Counted from the first letter of the stretch, positions 1-10,300 are shown. The stretch: 64,000 bases of DNA from Phycicoccus sp. Soil802 (GCF_001429605.1 NZ_LMSS01000004.1:62001-126000), one strand, 5' to 3'. The notes: a model not told the origin generated them from the sequence alone. Translations and numbers: made by a program.

Positions 1-72
1 GCCCCGGTCGTCGGGGAACTGGCGCGGGGTGACCTCGAACGCGTCGGCGATCGAGAGGGGGCGGATCTGCAC
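1..72 (-). CDS. rmlC: dTDP-4-dehydrorhamnose 3,5-epimerase, N-terminal fragment (cut by window edge)
   Basis: Only the first 24 codons are present, starting from a GTG at 72. The encoded stretch contains RPLSIADAFEV and ends in PRQFPDDRG, the typical N-terminus of RmlC epimerases, where an acidic-Arg-Gly turn opens the cupin barrel. The GTG overlaps the last base of the rmlA stop codon (TAGTG), so the two genes should be translationally coupled. The enzyme would epimerise dTDP-4-keto-6-deoxyglucose, the step between RmlB and RmlD. Identification rests on a short fragment plus its position next to rmlA, rmlB and rmlD. Confidence 0.8.
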   Translation of the reverse strand, partial: MQIRPLSIADAFEVTPRQFPDDRG

Positions 73-947
73 TAGCCGGCCCCGGCCTCTTCGAGGAGCC
101 CGGTCAGGTAGGCGCCGTAGCCGCTCTTGCGCAGCGACGCCGCGAGCTCGGCGAACTGCGTGTCGGTGAGCCAGCCGTTGCGCCAGGCGATCTCCTCGAT
201 GCACCCGATCTTCTGTCCCTGCCTGGCCTCGACCACGTGCACGAACTGCGCGGCGTCCATCAGCCCCTCGAACGTGCCGGTGTCGAACCACGCGGTGCCG
301 CGCGGCAGGACGGTGACGGTGAGGTCGCCCCGCTGCAGGTACGCGTCGTTGACACCGGTGATCTCCAGCTCGCCGCGGTCGCTGGGCTCGAGGCCGCGGG
401 CGATCGCGACGACGTCGTTGTCGTAGAAGTAGAGACCGGGCACCGCGTAGGAGGACTTCGGGTGCTCTGGCTTCTCCTCGATGGAGATGACGCGGCCGTC
501 CTCGGCGAACTCGACGACGCCGTAGGCGGACGGGTCGGTCACGTGGTAGGCGAAGATCTGGCCCCCGGTGACGTCGGTGTTCGCCGCCAACGAGGTGCCG
601 AGGCCGGTGCCGTAGAAGATGTTGTCGCCCAGCACGAGGGCCACCGAGTCGTCGCCGATGAAGTCGGCACCGATGATGAAGGCCTGGGCGAGGCCGTCGG
701 GGCTCGGTTGCACGGCGAAGGTCAGCGCGACACCCCACCGCGACCCGTCACCGAGCAGTCGCTGGAACTGCGCCTGGTCCTCGGGGGTCGTGATGACCAG
801 CACCTCGCGGATCCCGGCCATCATCAGGGTCGAGAGCGGGTAGTAGATCATCGGCTTGTCGTAGACGGGCATGAGCTGCTTGCTGATGCCGAGCGTGATC
901 GGGTGCAGCCGCGTGCCTGACCCCCCTGCCAGGATGATGCCCTTCAT
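72..947 (-). CDS. rmlA: Glucose-1-phosphate thymidylyltransferase RmlA
   Basis: RmlA makes dTDP-glucose from glucose-1-phosphate and dTTP, the first committed step of dTDP-L-rhamnose synthesis in the cytoplasm. The 291-residue product has the usual family length and opens with [14 protein letters not shown], which carries the nucleotidyltransferase signature GGxGTRL. EKP (in SIEEKPEHP) and the GVVEF stretch are also typical. I start at the ATG at 947 rather than a longer upstream frame, because MKGIILAGG is the conserved N-terminus and a TAGGGT box ends 8 bases before this ATG. It runs opposite to rmlB from a 65-base divergent promoter region and is coupled to rmlC downstream. Confidence 0.95.
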   Translation of the reverse strand: MKGIILAGGSGTRLHPITLGISKQLMPVYDKPMIYYPLSTLMMAGIREVLVITTPEDQAQFQRLLGDGSRWGVALTFAVQPSPDGLAQAFIIGADFIGDDSVALVLGDNIFYGTGLGTSLAANTDVTGGQIFAYHVTDPSAYGVVEFAEDGRVISIEEKPEHPKSSYAVPGLYFYDNDVVAIARGLEPSDRGELEITGVNDAYLQRGDLTVTVLPRGTAWFDTGTFEGLMDAAQFVHVVEARQGQKIGCIEEIAWRNGWLTDTQFAELAASLRKSGYGAYLTGLLEEAGAG

Positions 948-955
948 GGGACCCG

Positions 956-961
956 ACCCTA
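956..961 (-). promoter_or_regulatory. -10 element of rmlA, probable leaderless start
   Basis: On the minus strand TAGGGT lies 8 bases before the rmlA ATG. A transcript starting about 7 bases after this box would begin at or next to the start codon. There is no Shine-Dalgarno sequence in the interval. Confidence 0.55.
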
Positions 962-982
962 GTGCGAGCAAGCCCGCCGTGA

Positions 983-2007
<1,025 letters not shown>

Positions 2008-2008
<1 letters not shown>

Positions 2009-2880
2009 TGGCGCGGTGGCTGGTGACCGGCTCGGGCGGCATGCTCGGGCTCGACCTGCAGGTGACCTTGGCGCTGGCCGGGGTCGACGAGGACGACGTC
2101 ACGGCACTCACCCGCACCGACCTCGACGTCACCGATGCCGACGCGGTGCGCGACGCGGTCCGGGGGCACGACGTCGTGGTGAACTGCGCGGCATACACGG
2201 CCGTCGACGATGCGGAGACCCATGAGGGGCAGGCGTTCGCGGTCAACGCGATCGGCGCGGCCAACGTCGCGGACGCGTGCCGGTCGGTGGGCACGCGGCT
2301 CGTGCACCTCTCCACCGACTACGTCTTCTCCGGCGACGCCGACGAGCCCTACGCCGAGGACGCGGCCCTGTCACCGCTGTCCGCCTACGGCCGGTCGAAG
2401 GCTGCGGGGGAGTGGGCCGTGCAGGCGCGCTGCCCGCAGGCCTGGATCGTCCGGACGGCCTGGCTCTACGGAGCCGGGGGCCCGAACTTCGTCAAGACGA
2501 TGGCCCGGCTCGCCGAACGGCACGACACCCTCGACGTCGTCGACGACCAGCGCGGCCAACCCACCTGGACCATGGACGTGGCGCGGGCCGTCCTGCGCCT
2601 CGTCGACGGGTCCGCCCCGTTCGGGGTGTGGCATGCGACCAGCCAGGGCGACACCACGAAGTTCGGCCTCACCCGCGAGATCTTCCGCCAGCTCGGGTTG
2701 GACCCGGACCGGGTGCGACCCACCACGAGCGACGCCTTCCGCCTGCCGGCCCCGCGTCCGGCCTACAGCGTGCTGGGGCACGACGCGTGGCGGATGGCCC
2801 GGCTCGCTCCGCTCCCGCACTGGGAGGCCAGCCTCGCCGAGGCGCTGCCGGACGTCGTCGCCGAGCCGCCGAGCAGCTGA
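2008..2880 (+). CDS. rmlD: dTDP-4-dehydrorhamnose reductase RmlD
   Basis: This catalyses the last step of dTDP-L-rhamnose synthesis, NADPH-dependent reduction of dTDP-4-keto-rhamnose. The 290-residue product begins MARWLVTGSGGMLGLDL (nucleotide-binding GxxGxLG). It contains VVNCAAYTAVDDAE, STDYVFSGD and the YGRSKAAGE segment with the catalytic Tyr-x3-Lys, all standard for RmlD. The start overlaps the rmlB stop by one base, implying coupling. The last four codons lie inside an 8-bp tandem repeat that also contains the stop codon, so the extreme C-terminus (after VVAEP) is probably variable between strains. Confidence 0.94.
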
Positions 2881-2918
2881 GCGGCTGAGCGGCTGAGCAG
2901 CCGAGCAGCTGAGCGGCT
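2863..2918 (+). repeat. Seven 8-bp tandem units across the rmlD stop codon
   Basis: Six units of GAGCRGCY (GAGCAGCT or GAGCGGCT, one ending CC) run from 2871 to 2918, preceded by one diverged copy, GAGCCGCC, at 2863. Eight is not a multiple of three, so a change in copy number upstream of the TGA at 2878-2880 would alter the RmlD C-terminus. Confidence 0.85.
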
Positions 2919-2999
2919 GCACGACGCGAGGGTGAACGGATGGCTGCACCCGGCCGGTCACCTTGCAGTCGAGGGGTCCGGTGGTCGAGAGTGGCCGCC

Positions 3000-3629
3000 A
3001 TGGCAACTGAGACGCAGCGCACCTCCCAAGAAGACCTCTGGGCCGGCGAGTTCGGCGCCGACTACATCGAGCGGAACCGGGGCACCAACCTGATCGCGAG
3101 CAACACCGAGCTCTTCCGCAAGGTCTTGGCGGCCACGGACGGCGTGGGCTCGGTCCTCGAGCTGGGCTGCAACATCGGGAACAACCTGATGGCCCTGCGC
3201 ACCCTGCTGCCCGACGCCGACCTGCACGGTGTGGAGATCAACACCCAGGCCGCCGCCGAGGTGGAGCGATGGGGCGGCGCGACGGTCGAGGTGGCCTCGA
3301 TCCTGGAGTACCAGGCACAGCGCGGCTTCGACCTCACCTTCACCAAGGGTGTCCTGATCCACATCAACCCCGACCGGGTGCGCGACGTCTACAGCGCCTT
3401 GGTGGAGTCGTCGAACCGCTACGTGATGGTCTGCGAGTACTACAACCCGACGCCCGTCGAGGTCAGCTACCGCGGTCACGAGCAGGCGCTGTTCAAGCGC
3501 GACTTCGCCGGGGAGATCCTCGACGCGTTCCCGGAGCTCACCCTGGTCGACTACGGCTTCACCTACCACCGCGACCCGCAGTTCCCGCTCGACGACTCGA
3601 CCTGGTTCCTCATGGAGAAGTCCGGCTGA
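3000..3629 (+). CDS. Class I SAM-dependent methyltransferase, pseudaminic-acid-biosynthesis-associated type
   Basis: The 209-residue protein has a SAM-binding motif I, VLELGCNIGNN, near residues 47-57, followed by an acidic residue ending strand 2 (LHGVEIN). Its overall pattern (WAGEFGADYIERN near the N-terminus, FTKGVLIHINP, VCEYYNPTPVEV, FKRDFAGE) matches the family of methylases found beside nonulosonic acid and other surface-sugar genes. Its substrate is unknown. It follows rmlD after 119 bases on the same strand, in keeping with a role in a rhamnose-containing surface glycan, but that is inference. I chose the ATG at 3000 because conserved sequence begins a few residues later; a start at 2940 is possible. 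Confidence 0.75.
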   Translation: MATETQRTSQEDLWAGEFGADYIERNRGTNLIASNTELFRKVLAATDGVGSVLELGCNIGNNLMALRTLLPDADLHGVEINTQAAAEVERWGGATVEVASILEYQAQRGFDLTFTKGVLIHINPDRVRDVYSALVESSNRYVMVCEYYNPTPVEVSYRGHEQALFKRDFAGEILDAFPELTLVDYGFTYHRDPQFPLDDSTWFLMEKSG

Positions 3630-3651
3630 GTCGTCCGGAGGGGCGTGCGGC

Positions 3652-3657
3652 TAGGGT
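3652..3657 (+). promoter_or_regulatory. -10 element of the 3664 oxidoreductase gene, probable leaderless start
   Basis: TAGGGT is followed by 6 bases (CGGGAC) and the ATG at 3664, with no Shine-Dalgarno sequence. Confidence 0.5.
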
Positions 3658-3663
3658 CGGGAC

Positions 3664-4635
3664 ATGCTCGCCGTCTACGCCGCACGCCAGTCCGCCGACG
3701 ACCCGCTCTCGGGGCTGGAGGTCGGTGAGCGGCCCGACCCCGCCCCGCGCGAGGGCTGGACGACGGTCACGCTCCGGACGGCCGGGCTCAACCACCACGA
3801 CGTCTGGTCGCTGCGGGGAGTAGGGCTGCCCGCCGACCGGCTGCCGATGATCCTGGGCTGTGACGGCGCGGGCATCGCCGAGGACGGCACCGAGGTGATC
3901 GTCCACGCGGTCATCCCCAGCGACGGCTGGCGGGGTGACGAGACCCTCGACCCGCGGCGCACGCTGCTCTCGGAGCTGCACGACGGGACCCTCGCCGACA
4001 AGGTCACCGTCCCCACCACGAACCTGGTGCCCAAGCCGGCCGAGCTCCCGTGGGAGCACGCCGCCTGCCTCTCGACCGCGTGGCTCACCGCCTACCGCAT
4101 GCTGTTCACCAACGCGGGGCTGACGCCCGGCGCCACCGTCCTGGTCCAAGGGGCCGGCGGCGGGGTGTCCACCGCCCTCGTGCAGCTCGGGGCCGCGGCG
4201 GGCTACCGGATGTGGGTCACCAGCCGCGACGAGGAGAAGGGCCAGCGCGCGGTCGAGATCGGCGCGGACCGCGCGTTCGGCAGCGGCGAACGCCTCCCCG
4301 ACCGCGTCGACGCCGTGATGGAGACGGTCGGGGCGGCCACCTGGTCGCACTCGGTCAACTCGCTGAAGCCCGGCGGCACCATCGTCATCTCCGGGGCGAC
4401 GTCGGGCGACGCGCCCAGCAAGGCCGAGCTGACCAAGATCTTCTTCAAGCAGCTGCGCGTCGTCGGGTCGACGATGGGCAGCCGTGGCGAGCTCGAGCGG
4501 CTGGCCCAGTTCGTGGTGCAGCAGCGCATCGCGCCGGTCATCGACACGACCCTGCCGCTGGCCCAGGCCCGGGACGGCTTCGCCCGCATGGCCGCCGGGG
4601 AGCTGTTCGGCAAGGTCGTCTTCACCGTCTCCTGA
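3664..4635 (+). CDS. Medium-chain dehydrogenase/reductase (quinone oxidoreductase-like)
   Basis: This is a cytoplasmic NAD(P)H-dependent oxidoreductase of the zinc-type alcohol dehydrogenase superfamily. The 323 residues show the GroES-like N-terminal half (LNHHDVWSLRG, LGCDGAGI) and a Rossmann half with VLVQGAGGGVSTALVQL near residues 160-176. GGTIVISGATSG and a C-terminal LFGKVVF segment follow. The usual catalytic-zinc Cys/His/Glu set is not evident, which favours the quinone oxidoreductase-like, zinc-independent branch. The substrate cannot be assigned. It stands alone between a sugar-linked methylase and a convergent hypothetical gene. Confidence 0.8.
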   Translation: MLAVYAARQSADDPLSGLEVGERPDPAPREGWTTVTLRTAGLNHHDVWSLRGVGLPADRLPMILGCDGAGIAEDGTEVIVHAVIPSDGWRGDETLDPRRTLLSELHDGTLADKVTVPTTNLVPKPAELPWEHAACLSTAWLTAYRMLFTNAGLTPGATVLVQGAGGGVSTALVQLGAAAGYRMWVTSRDEEKGQRAVEIGADRAFGSGERLPDRVDAVMETVGAATWSHSVNSLKPGGTIVISGATSGDAPSKAELTKIFFKQLRVVGSTMGSRGELERLAQFVVQQRIAPVIDTTLPLAQARDGFARMAAGELFGKVVFTVS

Positions 4636-4655
4636 CCCCCCGACCCCTCAGGGGG

Positions 4656-5186
4656 TCAGAGGAGGGCGGTGACCAGCCAGACGATCCCGGCCACCGCGAG
4701 GATCGCCACGGTGGCACCGGCGACGATGACCGCACCCTTCTGGGTGCCGCCCATCTTCTCGTCCCAGCCCTGCTCCTTGGCGACGTCGCGGACCAGGTCG
4801 CGACCCGCGGTGGCGTCGAAGCTGTAGTCGACGACCTTGCCGACCTGCCCGGTCTTCAGGTCGACCCCGAGCTCCTTGCGGAACGACTTCTCGTAGACCC
4901 GACCGCGCTGCGTGGACGCCGATGCCTGCAGGCGCGGTGACGAGCCGCCGCCGCTCCACGAGAAGGTGTTGCTGACGTCGGTGATCGTCATCGACTGACC
5001 GGCCTCGTTGAGCCGGACCTGGTGCGTGAACACCTTCTTCAGCCCGTGCGCCTTGAACACGGCCAGCCACTGGGCGTCGGCCACGTCGATCGTCAGGTCG
5101 AAGCCCTGCGGCGTCTCGCGCACGGCATACGGGGTGCCGGCGGCAGCAGCGCGCACAGCAGTGATCAGTTCAGCGGACGTACCCAT
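4656..5186 (-). CDS. Hypothetical protein with one C-terminal membrane anchor
   Basis: I do not recognise this 176-residue protein. Residues 1-145 are soluble and mixed alpha/beta in character, with DLTIDVADAQWLAVF and TITDVSNTFSWSGGG. The last 25 residues form a single hydrophobic helix (AVIVAGATVAILAVAGIVW) followed by a short tail, so it should be tail-anchored with the N-terminal part in the cytoplasm. A GAGGGGG-type ribosome site precedes the ATG. It converges with the oxidoreductase gene across about 20 bases and is followed by no obvious partner. No catalytic motif is visible. Confidence 0.7.
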   Translation of the reverse strand: MGTSAELITAVRAAAAGTPYAVRETPQGFDLTIDVADAQWLAVFKAHGLKKVFTHQVRLNEAGQSMTITDVSNTFSWSGGGSSPRLQASASTQRGRVYEKSFRKELGVDLKTGQVGKVVDYSFDATAGRDLVRDVAKEQGWDEKMGGTQKGAVIVAGATVAILAVAGIVWLVTALL

Positions 5187-5252
5187 CGAGGGCCCCCTCG
5201 GTCGTCGGTGGTGATGCGATGTCGTGCCGGTCAGCAGGCGGTCAGCAGGCGG

Positions 5253-5903
5253 TCAGCTCGGTGAGATCTGCAACCAGTCGTACCAGCCGTTGTGCAGGAC
5301 CAGCCAGGCGATCAGACCGTATCCCGCCTGCCCCGGGTGGTGTTGCACCCGGCTGGCGGCCAGGTCACTCTGCCACTGCTCGTGCCCCAGCAGCGGCCGG
5401 AAGCAGTCGACGAACGGCACCCCGCGCCGGGAGCACACGTCGGCCTGGGCCTCCACCAGCACGTCGAGCTTGGCGTTCAGCTCCTCGTCGTCGCCCGGCG
5501 GAGGGCTGACCACGAAGGTGCCGATGCCGGCGCTCGCGGCGTCGTCGAGGATGTTGGCCAGGTTGAGCCGGTGCCGGGCCAGGGTCACACCGGTCGCCGC
5601 GTCGTTGCCGCCGACCGAGATCACCAGCCGCTTCTCGGCCCGGCCGCGCCAGCGTGGGGCGCACTCGGCCTTCCAGCGGGCCAGCACGTCAGCGGTCGTG
5701 TCGCCGCGTACGCCGAGGTTGTAGGCGGTCAGCTCGAGGTCGGAGTGGTGGGTGCGACCCACGACCCGCGAGACCCAACCCTGACCCTTGGGGTCGCCGA
5801 CGCCGGCCACGAGCGAGGCGCCGACGAAGACGATGCCCACGTCCCGCGGACCGTCAGCGGCGACCTGGAACTCGGCACTCGGGGTGAAGGTGGGCTCGCT
5901 CAC
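5253..5903 (-). CDS. SGNH/GDSL-type lipase or esterase
   Basis: The 216-residue protein is a probable cytoplasmic serine hydrolase. Block I is FVGASL with the nucleophile Ser30 (GASL instead of GDSL). Block II has the oxyanion Gly (NLGVRGDTT), block III is VGGNDAATG with the oxyanion Asn, and a His in QHHPGQAGYG near the C-terminus can complete the triad. No signal peptide is visible. The start is GTG at 5903, three bases after the stop of the upstream DUF6104-type gene, so the two are probably cotranscribed. The substrate is unknown. Confidence 0.82.
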   Translation of the reverse strand: MSEPTFTPSAEFQVAADGPRDVGIVFVGASLVAGVGDPKGQGWVSRVVGRTHHSDLELTAYNLGVRGDTTADVLARWKAECAPRWRGRAEKRLVISVGGNDAATGVTLARHRLNLANILDDAASAGIGTFVVSPPPGDDEELNAKLDVLVEAQADVCSRRGVPFVDCFRPLLGHEQWQSDLAASRVQHHPGQAGYGLIAWLVLHNGWYDWLQISPS

Positions 5904-5906
5904 GCG

Positions 5907-6083
5907 TCAGTCCTCGTCGTCGTCGAGCCGGGCCAGCCAGGTGGCCAGGCGCTCGACGGGGGTCTCGAAGTCGGGGTTCAGGTCCACGAACGTGCGCAGC
6001 TGGTCGGCCAGCCACTCGAAGGAGACTTCCTCTTCCCCTCGGCGAGCGGCCAGCTCCTCGATGCCACGATCCGTGAAGTACAC
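5907..6083 (-). CDS. Small DUF6104-like actinobacterial protein
   Basis: This 58-residue acidic protein reads YFTDRGIEELAARRGEEEV and continues through VSFEWLADQLRTFVDLNP to LATWLARLDDDED. It matches my recollection of a short actinobacterial family (DUF6104) of unknown function, whose members begin with the YFTDRGIEEL segment. That fixes the start at the GTG at 6083 rather than further upstream. It lies three bases before the SGNH hydrolase gene. The 3' end of the DUF559 gene frame overlaps it in another frame. Confidence 0.72.
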   Translation of the reverse strand: MYFTDRGIEELAARRGEEEVSFEWLADQLRTFVDLNPDFETPVERLATWLARLDDDED

Positions 6084-7180
6084 GTCTGCAAGGTTAACGG
6101 GGGTATGCCGCGTGGCTGAGCCAGCCACGCGGCATACCCACCGCTGTGTGGGGCTTTGCTCGTCGCCCGACGACCATGGTCAGCGACGCGGATCGGCCGC
6201 ACTGCGGAGGATGCGAGCAATGGAGGACCCCTGCGGCGACCCTGGTCGTCCCGCGACGAGGTCACGCGGCCCAACCGGAGTCGGGCCAGTCGCAGCTCCT
6301 CGCGCAGGGCCAGCTCCTCGCGCCGGATGGCCACGGCCGCCGTGATCATCTCGGCCACCCAGTCCGGCTTGGTCATCACCCTCGTCCAGGGGAACCGCAG
6401 CACCAGCCAGCCGTCGGCCACCAGCTCGTCGTACCGCACGCAGTCCTTCTCGAACAGCTCACCCTCCCCGTGGAACTCGTAGCTGTCCGCCTCGAGCACG
6501 ATCTTCAGGTCCACGTCCGCGAGGTCGACCCGACCCACCCACCGACCGTTGCGGTCGATGCGGACCTGCGGTGCCACCGACAGGCCCGGGACGTCCAGCG
6601 CGATCGCCCGCAGCACTGACTCGAACGGGTTGGCCGCGCGCGCGTCTGCGAGCTGCACCACTCGAGCCACCCGGCGACGAGGCCCCCGGGCCGGTAGCGA
6701 CGCGACTGCTCGCATGAGCTCAGCTCTGGTCACTTTCCCCTCTCGCAAGGCGGAGTCGGCGACGGCAAGCGCCTCGTCGAAGGGCAGCCGCGCCGCACAG
6801 TCGAGGATCGTGCGGACTCGAGTGGTGACGGTCCCGTCCACAGCGCTGGCGGGCAGGTTCACCCACGACACCTGCGCGGCCGCACGTTGCTCGGGAAGCA
6901 GCCTCCGGCCGCGCCCCACCGCTATCTGCGGCGCACGGGGTTGCCACTTCAGGGCCCAACCATGGTGTGCGGCCGCGCTCAGGAGCACGGCGGTCCCCCG
7001 GAGCTGCACCGCAGCGCGTCGTGCGGCCGACCCGGTGGGCAAGGCGTAGCGGCCACGTGCGACCCGCTCGACGAAGCCGTCCCGGAGGGCGCGCTCGAAA
7101 GGCTGTCGGCCGGTTGCCGCGATCACCTCGGACCGGGTGCCGGCGCCTCCCAGCCGCTCCAGCGCCTCGACCACATCCAC
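5978..7180 (-). CDS. DUF559/VSR-like nuclease-fold protein with AbiEi-type N-terminal region; C-terminal tail probably non-native
   Basis: The frame runs 400 residues from a GTG. Residues 1-70 look like the helix-turn-helix antitoxin-type domain common at the front of actinobacterial DUF559 proteins (ALERLGGAGTRSEVI, VARGRYALP). Residues 200-290 contain the DUF559 endonuclease-fold core: VDLADVDLKIVLEADSYEFH, then VRYDELVADGWLVLRFPW. Such proteins are usually about 290-310 residues. Here the last 90-100 residues are low-homology Arg/Ser-rich sequence that reads through a strong hairpin (6101-6139) and overlaps the next gene by 106 bases. I infer that the native stop has been lost or that the frame is shifted near 6250. 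Function is unknown; a restriction or toxin-antitoxin-like role is sometimes suggested for the family. Confidence 0.65.
   Translation of the reverse strand: MDVVEALERLGGAGTRSEVIAATGRQPFERALRDGFVERVARGRYALPTGSAARRAAVQLRGTAVLLSAAAHHGWALKWQPRAPQIAVGRGRRLLPEQRAAAQVSWVNLPASAVDGTVTTRVRTILDCAARLPFDEALAVADSALREGKVTRAELMRAVASLPARGPRRRVARVVQLADARAANPFESVLRAIALDVPGLSVAPQVRIDRNGRWVGRVDLADVDLKIVLEADSYEFHGEGELFEKDCVRYDELVADGWLVLRFPWTRVMTKPDWVAEMITAAVAIRREELALREELRLARLRLGRVTSSRDDQGRRRGPPLLASSAVRPIRVADHGRRATSKAPHSGGYAAWLAQPRGIPPLTLQTCTSRIVASRSWPLAEGKRKSPSSGWPTSCARSWT
6101..6139. terminator. Perfect 17-bp hairpin, copy 1
   Basis: GGGTATGCCGCGTGGCT pairs perfectly with AGCCACGCGGCATACCC around a GAGCC loop. 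There is no strong T-run on either side. A nearly identical element lies at 7343-7380. Confidence 0.75.
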
Positions 7181-7342
7181 AGGCCGAGTCTGACCCGCCG
7201 CGACCCTTGGCCCGGACTTTGTCCACAGCCCCGTGGGCCGACGACCGGGGTCGACGGGCGGTCAGGGGGTGCGTGCCTGCGCGGATGCGAGAGCGCCCGA
7301 TGGCGGCGCGACCGTGGTCGTCCGTTCACGCCCCGGGGAGAC

Positions 7343-7380
7343 GGGTGTGCCGCGTGGCTGAGCCAGCCACGCGGCATACC
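7343..7380. terminator. Hairpin copy 2, downstream of kgd
   Basis: It has the same 17-bp stem and GAGCC loop as 6101-6139, differing by one base (GTG for GTA, still able to pair as G-U) and at the outermost base. It ends 7 bases after the kgd stop on the minus strand and is the likely terminator of kgd. Confidence 0.75.
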
Positions 7381-7387
7381 GTGGGTG

Positions 7388-10300
7388 TCAGCGGGCGAAG
7401 GCCGCCGCGATCAGCTCGGCCTGCTGCTCCGCGTGCCGCTTGCTCGACCCGGTGGCCGGCGAGGCGGAGGGCTTGCGCGACACGATCCGCAGCGGGCGGG
7501 TCTCGCCGAGCTCGGCGAGGGCCTGCGGCAGGTTCATGGCCACGAACGGCCAGGCGCCCTGGTTCGCCGGCTCGTCCTGCACCCAGACGAAGTCCGCTCC
7601 CGGGTACTTCGCCAGCTCGGCGGCGATCTCCTTGGCGGGCAGGGGCGCGAGCTGCTCGACCCGCACGATGGCCGTGGTGGTGTCCTCGGCCTTGTCGCGG
7701 GCGGCCTCGAGGTCGTAGACGACCTTGCCGCTGGCGAGCAGGACCCGGGTCACGCCACCGTTGTCGAACGACGCGCGGTCGGGCAGCACCGGGCGGAAGG
7801 TGCCCTCGGTGAAGTCCTCGGGCATGCTGCTCGCCGCCTTGAGCCGCAGCATCGACTTCGGGGTGAAGACGATCAGCGGTCGGCGCGGGCGGGCGTAGGC
7901 CTGGCGGCGGAGCAGGTGGAAGTAGCTCGCCGGGGTCGAGGGGTAGGCGACCGTCATGTTGTCCTCGGCGCACATCTGCAGGAAGCGCTCGATGCGGGCG
8001 GAGGAGTGGTCCGGTCCCTGGCCCTCGTAGCCGTGGGGGAGCAGCAGCACAACGGACGAGCGCTGGCCCCACTTCTGCTCGGAGGAGCTGATGAACTCGT
8101 CGACGATGGTCTGCGCACCGTTGAAGAAGTCGCCGAACTGCGCCTCCCACAGGACCAGGGCGTCGGGCCGCTCCACGGAGTAGCCGTACTCGAAGCCCAT
8201 CGCCGCGAACTCGGACAGCAGGGAGTCATAGACCCAGAACCGGGCCTGGCCCTCACCGAGGTAGAGCAGCGGGGTCCACTCCTCGGCCGTGTGCTTGTCG
8301 ATCAGCACGGCGTGCCGTTGGACGAAGGTGCCGCGACGGCTGTCCTGTCCGGCGAGGCGCACCGGGGTGCCCTCCATGAGCAGCGAGCCGAACGCGAGCA
8401 GCTCGCCGGTCGCCCAGTCGATCCCACCGTCGCGGGTGGACTGGGCGCGCTTCTCCATGGCCTGCAACAGCTTCGGGTGGACGGTGAAGCCCGGCGGCGG
8501 GTTCACGAACGCGTCACCGATGTGCTGGAGCTGGTCGCTCGGGATGGCGGTCTGGTCGGCCGAACGGGTCGCCTGGTCGGTCGCTTGGGCGGTCGGCGGC
8601 TCGAGGCCGGAGTGGCCCTCGGCGTCGGTGCCGACGAGCGTCGGGTCGCTGGTCTCCTCGGAGGCCTGCTTGAGCGCGGCCTTGGTCTCGACGAAGACCC
8701 GCTCGAGCTGCTGCTGGTAGTCGCGCAGCGCGCCCTCGGCGTCCTCCTGGCTGATGTCGCCGCGGCCGATGAGCGACTCGGTGTAGAGCTTGCGGACCGA
8801 GCGCTTGGCCTCGATGAGGTTGTACATCAGCGGCTGGGTCATCGAGGGGTCGTCGCCCTCGTTGTGACCGCGGCGCCGGTAGCAGACCATGTCGATGACG
8901 ACGTCCTTGTTGAACGTCTGGCGGAACTCGTAGGCCAACTCGGCCACCCGGACGCAGGCCTCGGGGTCGTCGCCGTTCACGTGGAAGATCGGCGCCTGGA
9001 TCATGCGGGCGACATCGGTCGAGTACGTCGAGGAGCGGCTGGCGCTCGGCGACGTGGTGAACCCGACCTGGTTGTTGATGACCACGTGGATGGTGCCGCC
9101 GGTGCGGTAGCCGCGCAGCTGGGACAGGTTGAGCGTCTCCGCGACGACTCCCTGGCCGGCGAACGCCGCGTCGCCGTGCATCAGCAGGGGCAGCACGGTG
9201 AAGTCCTCGCCCGCGAGGTCGAGCCGGTCCTGCTTCGCGCGGGTGATGCCCTCGAGGACCGGGTTGACGGCCTCGAGGTGCGACGGGTTGGCCGCGAGGT
9301 AGACCTTGGTCTTGCTGCCGTCCTCCGCGACGAACTCGCCCTCGGTGCCGAGGTGGTACTTCACGTCGCCCGAGCCCTGCACGGACTTGGGGTCCTGCTT
9401 GCCCTCGAACTCACGGAAGATCTGGCCGTAGGACTTGCCCGCGATGTTGGCGAGCACGTTGAGGCGCCCGCGGTGCGGCATACCGATGCAGACCTCGTCC
9501 ATCGAGTCCGCGGCGGCGCGGCACAGGATCCGGTCGAGCAGCGCGATGACCGACTCGCCGCCCTCGAGGCTGAACCGCTTCTGCCCGACGAACTTGGTCT
9601 GCAGGAACGTCTCGAAGGCCTCGGCGGCGTTGAGCCGGCGCAGGATCCGCAGCTGCTCGTCGGGACCGGGCTTGGCGTAGCCGACCTCGATCTTGGCCTG
9701 CAGCCAGCGGCGCTGCTCGGGGTCCTGGATGTGCATGTACTCGGTGCCGATGGTGCGGCAGTAGGAGTCGCGCAGGATGCCGAGGATCTTGCGCAGCCGG
9801 AGCATCGGCGCCCCGCCGAAGCCGCCGGTCGCGAAGTCGCGCTCGAGGTCCCACAGCGTGAGCCCGTGGGACGTGACGTCGAGGTCGGGGTGGCGCCGCT
9901 GGCGGTACTCCAGCGGGTCGGTGTCGGCCATCAGGTGGCCGCGCACGCGGTAGGCGTGGATCAGCTCCTGGACGCGCGCCGTCTTGTTGACGTCGTCGTC
10001 GTGGTGGGCCGAGATGTCCTGGACCCAGCGGACCGGCTCGTAGGGCAGGCGCAGGCTCTCGAAGATCTCGTCGTAGAAGCCGTTCTCGCCCAGCAGGAGC
10101 TGGTGCACGATGCGCAGGAAGTCGCCCGACTGCGCGCCCTGGATGATGCGGTGGTCGTAGGTGCTGGTCAGCGTGAGGATCTTGGAGACGGCGTTGCGGT
10201 TGAGCGTCTCCTGGCTCGCGCCCTGCCACTCGGCCGGGTACTCCAGCGCGCCCACCCCGATGATCGCGCCCTGGCCGGACATCAACCGCGGCACCGAGTG

